A DNA stretch of 64,000 nt from Actinomycetospora sp. NBRC 106375 (GTDB lineage: Bacteria; Actinomycetota; Actinomycetes; Mycobacteriales; Pseudonocardiaceae): assembly GCF_030269665.1 (NCBI RefSeq), contig NZ_BSTS01000022.1, positions 36,906 through 100,905 on the forward strand, read 5' to 3'. The position numbers and the translations under genes are program-made. The notes beneath the pieces are model-generated. The model was not told the DNA's origin, searched no databases, and was given only the letters and a program-made list of their open reading frames with translations. Numbering within the stretch: position 1 is the first letter of the stretch; the number at the start of each line of letters is the position of its first letter. This document shows positions 63,953-64,000 of the stretch, piece after piece.

Positions 63953-64000
63953 ATGGCGGGGAAGCGGCAGGCCAGGATGCGACTGATGGACGCGATGCTG
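63953..64000 (+). CDS. Start of an unidentified ORF at the window edge, possibly a transposase
   Basis: ATG at 63953 behind GAGGG (spacing about 7) opens a frame running off the end: MAGKRQARMRLMDAML, basic and helical. An upstream in-frame ATG at 63920 is possible. Base composition in 63878-63950 is lower in GC than the rest of the window. With the interrupted palindrome just upstream this could be the left end of an insertion sequence, but 16 codons are too few to assign a family. Confidence 0.3.
   Translation, partial: MAGKRQARMRLMDAML

Noticed and set aside
1..64000. CRISPR arrays, rRNA and tRNA genes.
   Set aside because: No regularly spaced repeats with unique spacers and no recognisable rRNA or complete cloverleaf sequences were seen; a tRNAscan-type search would settle tRNAs.

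Overview
The window is very GC-rich (roughly 75% by eye, almost all third codon positions G or C) and reads as the chromosome of a high-GC actinobacterium, most plausibly a member of Pseudonocardiales. Supporting signs are a WhiB1-type regulator, a DUF3145 protein, actinobacterial PASTA-less Ser/Thr kinase and PP2C genes, a MerR/aldo-keto reductase pair, frequent GTG starts, many ATGA/GTGA gene overlaps, and at least nine genes whose start codon lies 6-8 nt after a (T/C)ANNNT -10 element (probable leaderless mRNAs). The genus assignment is inference. I recognise no rRNA, tRNA or CRISPR array.

Layout. 1-9 kb: a cut-off membrane protein, DUF3145, an MFS exporter, a 33-residue pentapeptide-repeat ORF, a GGDEF diguanylate cyclase, glutaryl-CoA dehydrogenase-like and NUDIX genes, a GCS2-family ligase and a SDR/DUF2867 fusion. 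9-18 kb: whiB1-like gene with a CRP-type site, an LEA-like DUF2188 protein, a 1598-residue P-type ATPase (CtpI-like), a FAD monooxygenase, and a MerR/Cys-rich small protein operon. 18-30 kb: Ser/Thr kinase, CPA1 antiporter, PemK/MazF-like protein, PP2C phosphatase with a possible upstream small ORF, tsaD, a TetR/FAD-monooxygenase divergon, SigJ-like sigma factor, and MerR/aldo-keto reductase. 30-45 kb: NlpC/P60-like secreted protein and a cobalamin region (cobN, cobG-cobH-cobIJ, a four-module ECF transporter, cobK, cobM, cobL). Its gene order resembles what I recall of the Mycobacterium tuberculosis cob region. 45-56 kb: PaaX-like regulator, VC0807-family protein, SDR and thioesterase, lipase, cupin, DUF418, ArsR, metY-metX, P450, and a surface protein. 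56-64 kb: TetR-alkB-MFS-PPOX, then an iron-box-preceded NIS siderophore operon (sbnA plus two IucA/IucC synthetases), which ends at a broken hairpin followed by what may be the left end of a mobile element.

How the parts work together. The cob genes carry the aerobic corrin pathway from precorrin-2/3 through methylations, ring contraction, reduction and decarboxylation to cobalt insertion; cobF, cobB, cobO, cobQ and cobST homologues are not in the window. metY and metX form a two-gene direct-sulfhydrylation route to homocysteine. sbnA and the two NIS synthetases imply a staphyloferrin-B-like or related citrate/diaminopropionate siderophore, but the partner sbnB is absent here. Regulators sit next to their probable targets with recognisable operators: TetR dual palindromes, MerR 19-bp-spacer promoter, MerR self-operator, and palindromes at the P450 and alkB promoters.

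Most unusual observations: a tiny ORF made of five identical DSNWH units with a strong ribosome binding site; in-frame inverted-repeat insertions inside both cobN and cobG; a dispersed GTGAG-ended palindromic repeat that doubles as a terminator and supplies stop codons; and a single-polypeptide ECF transporter placed inside the cob region.
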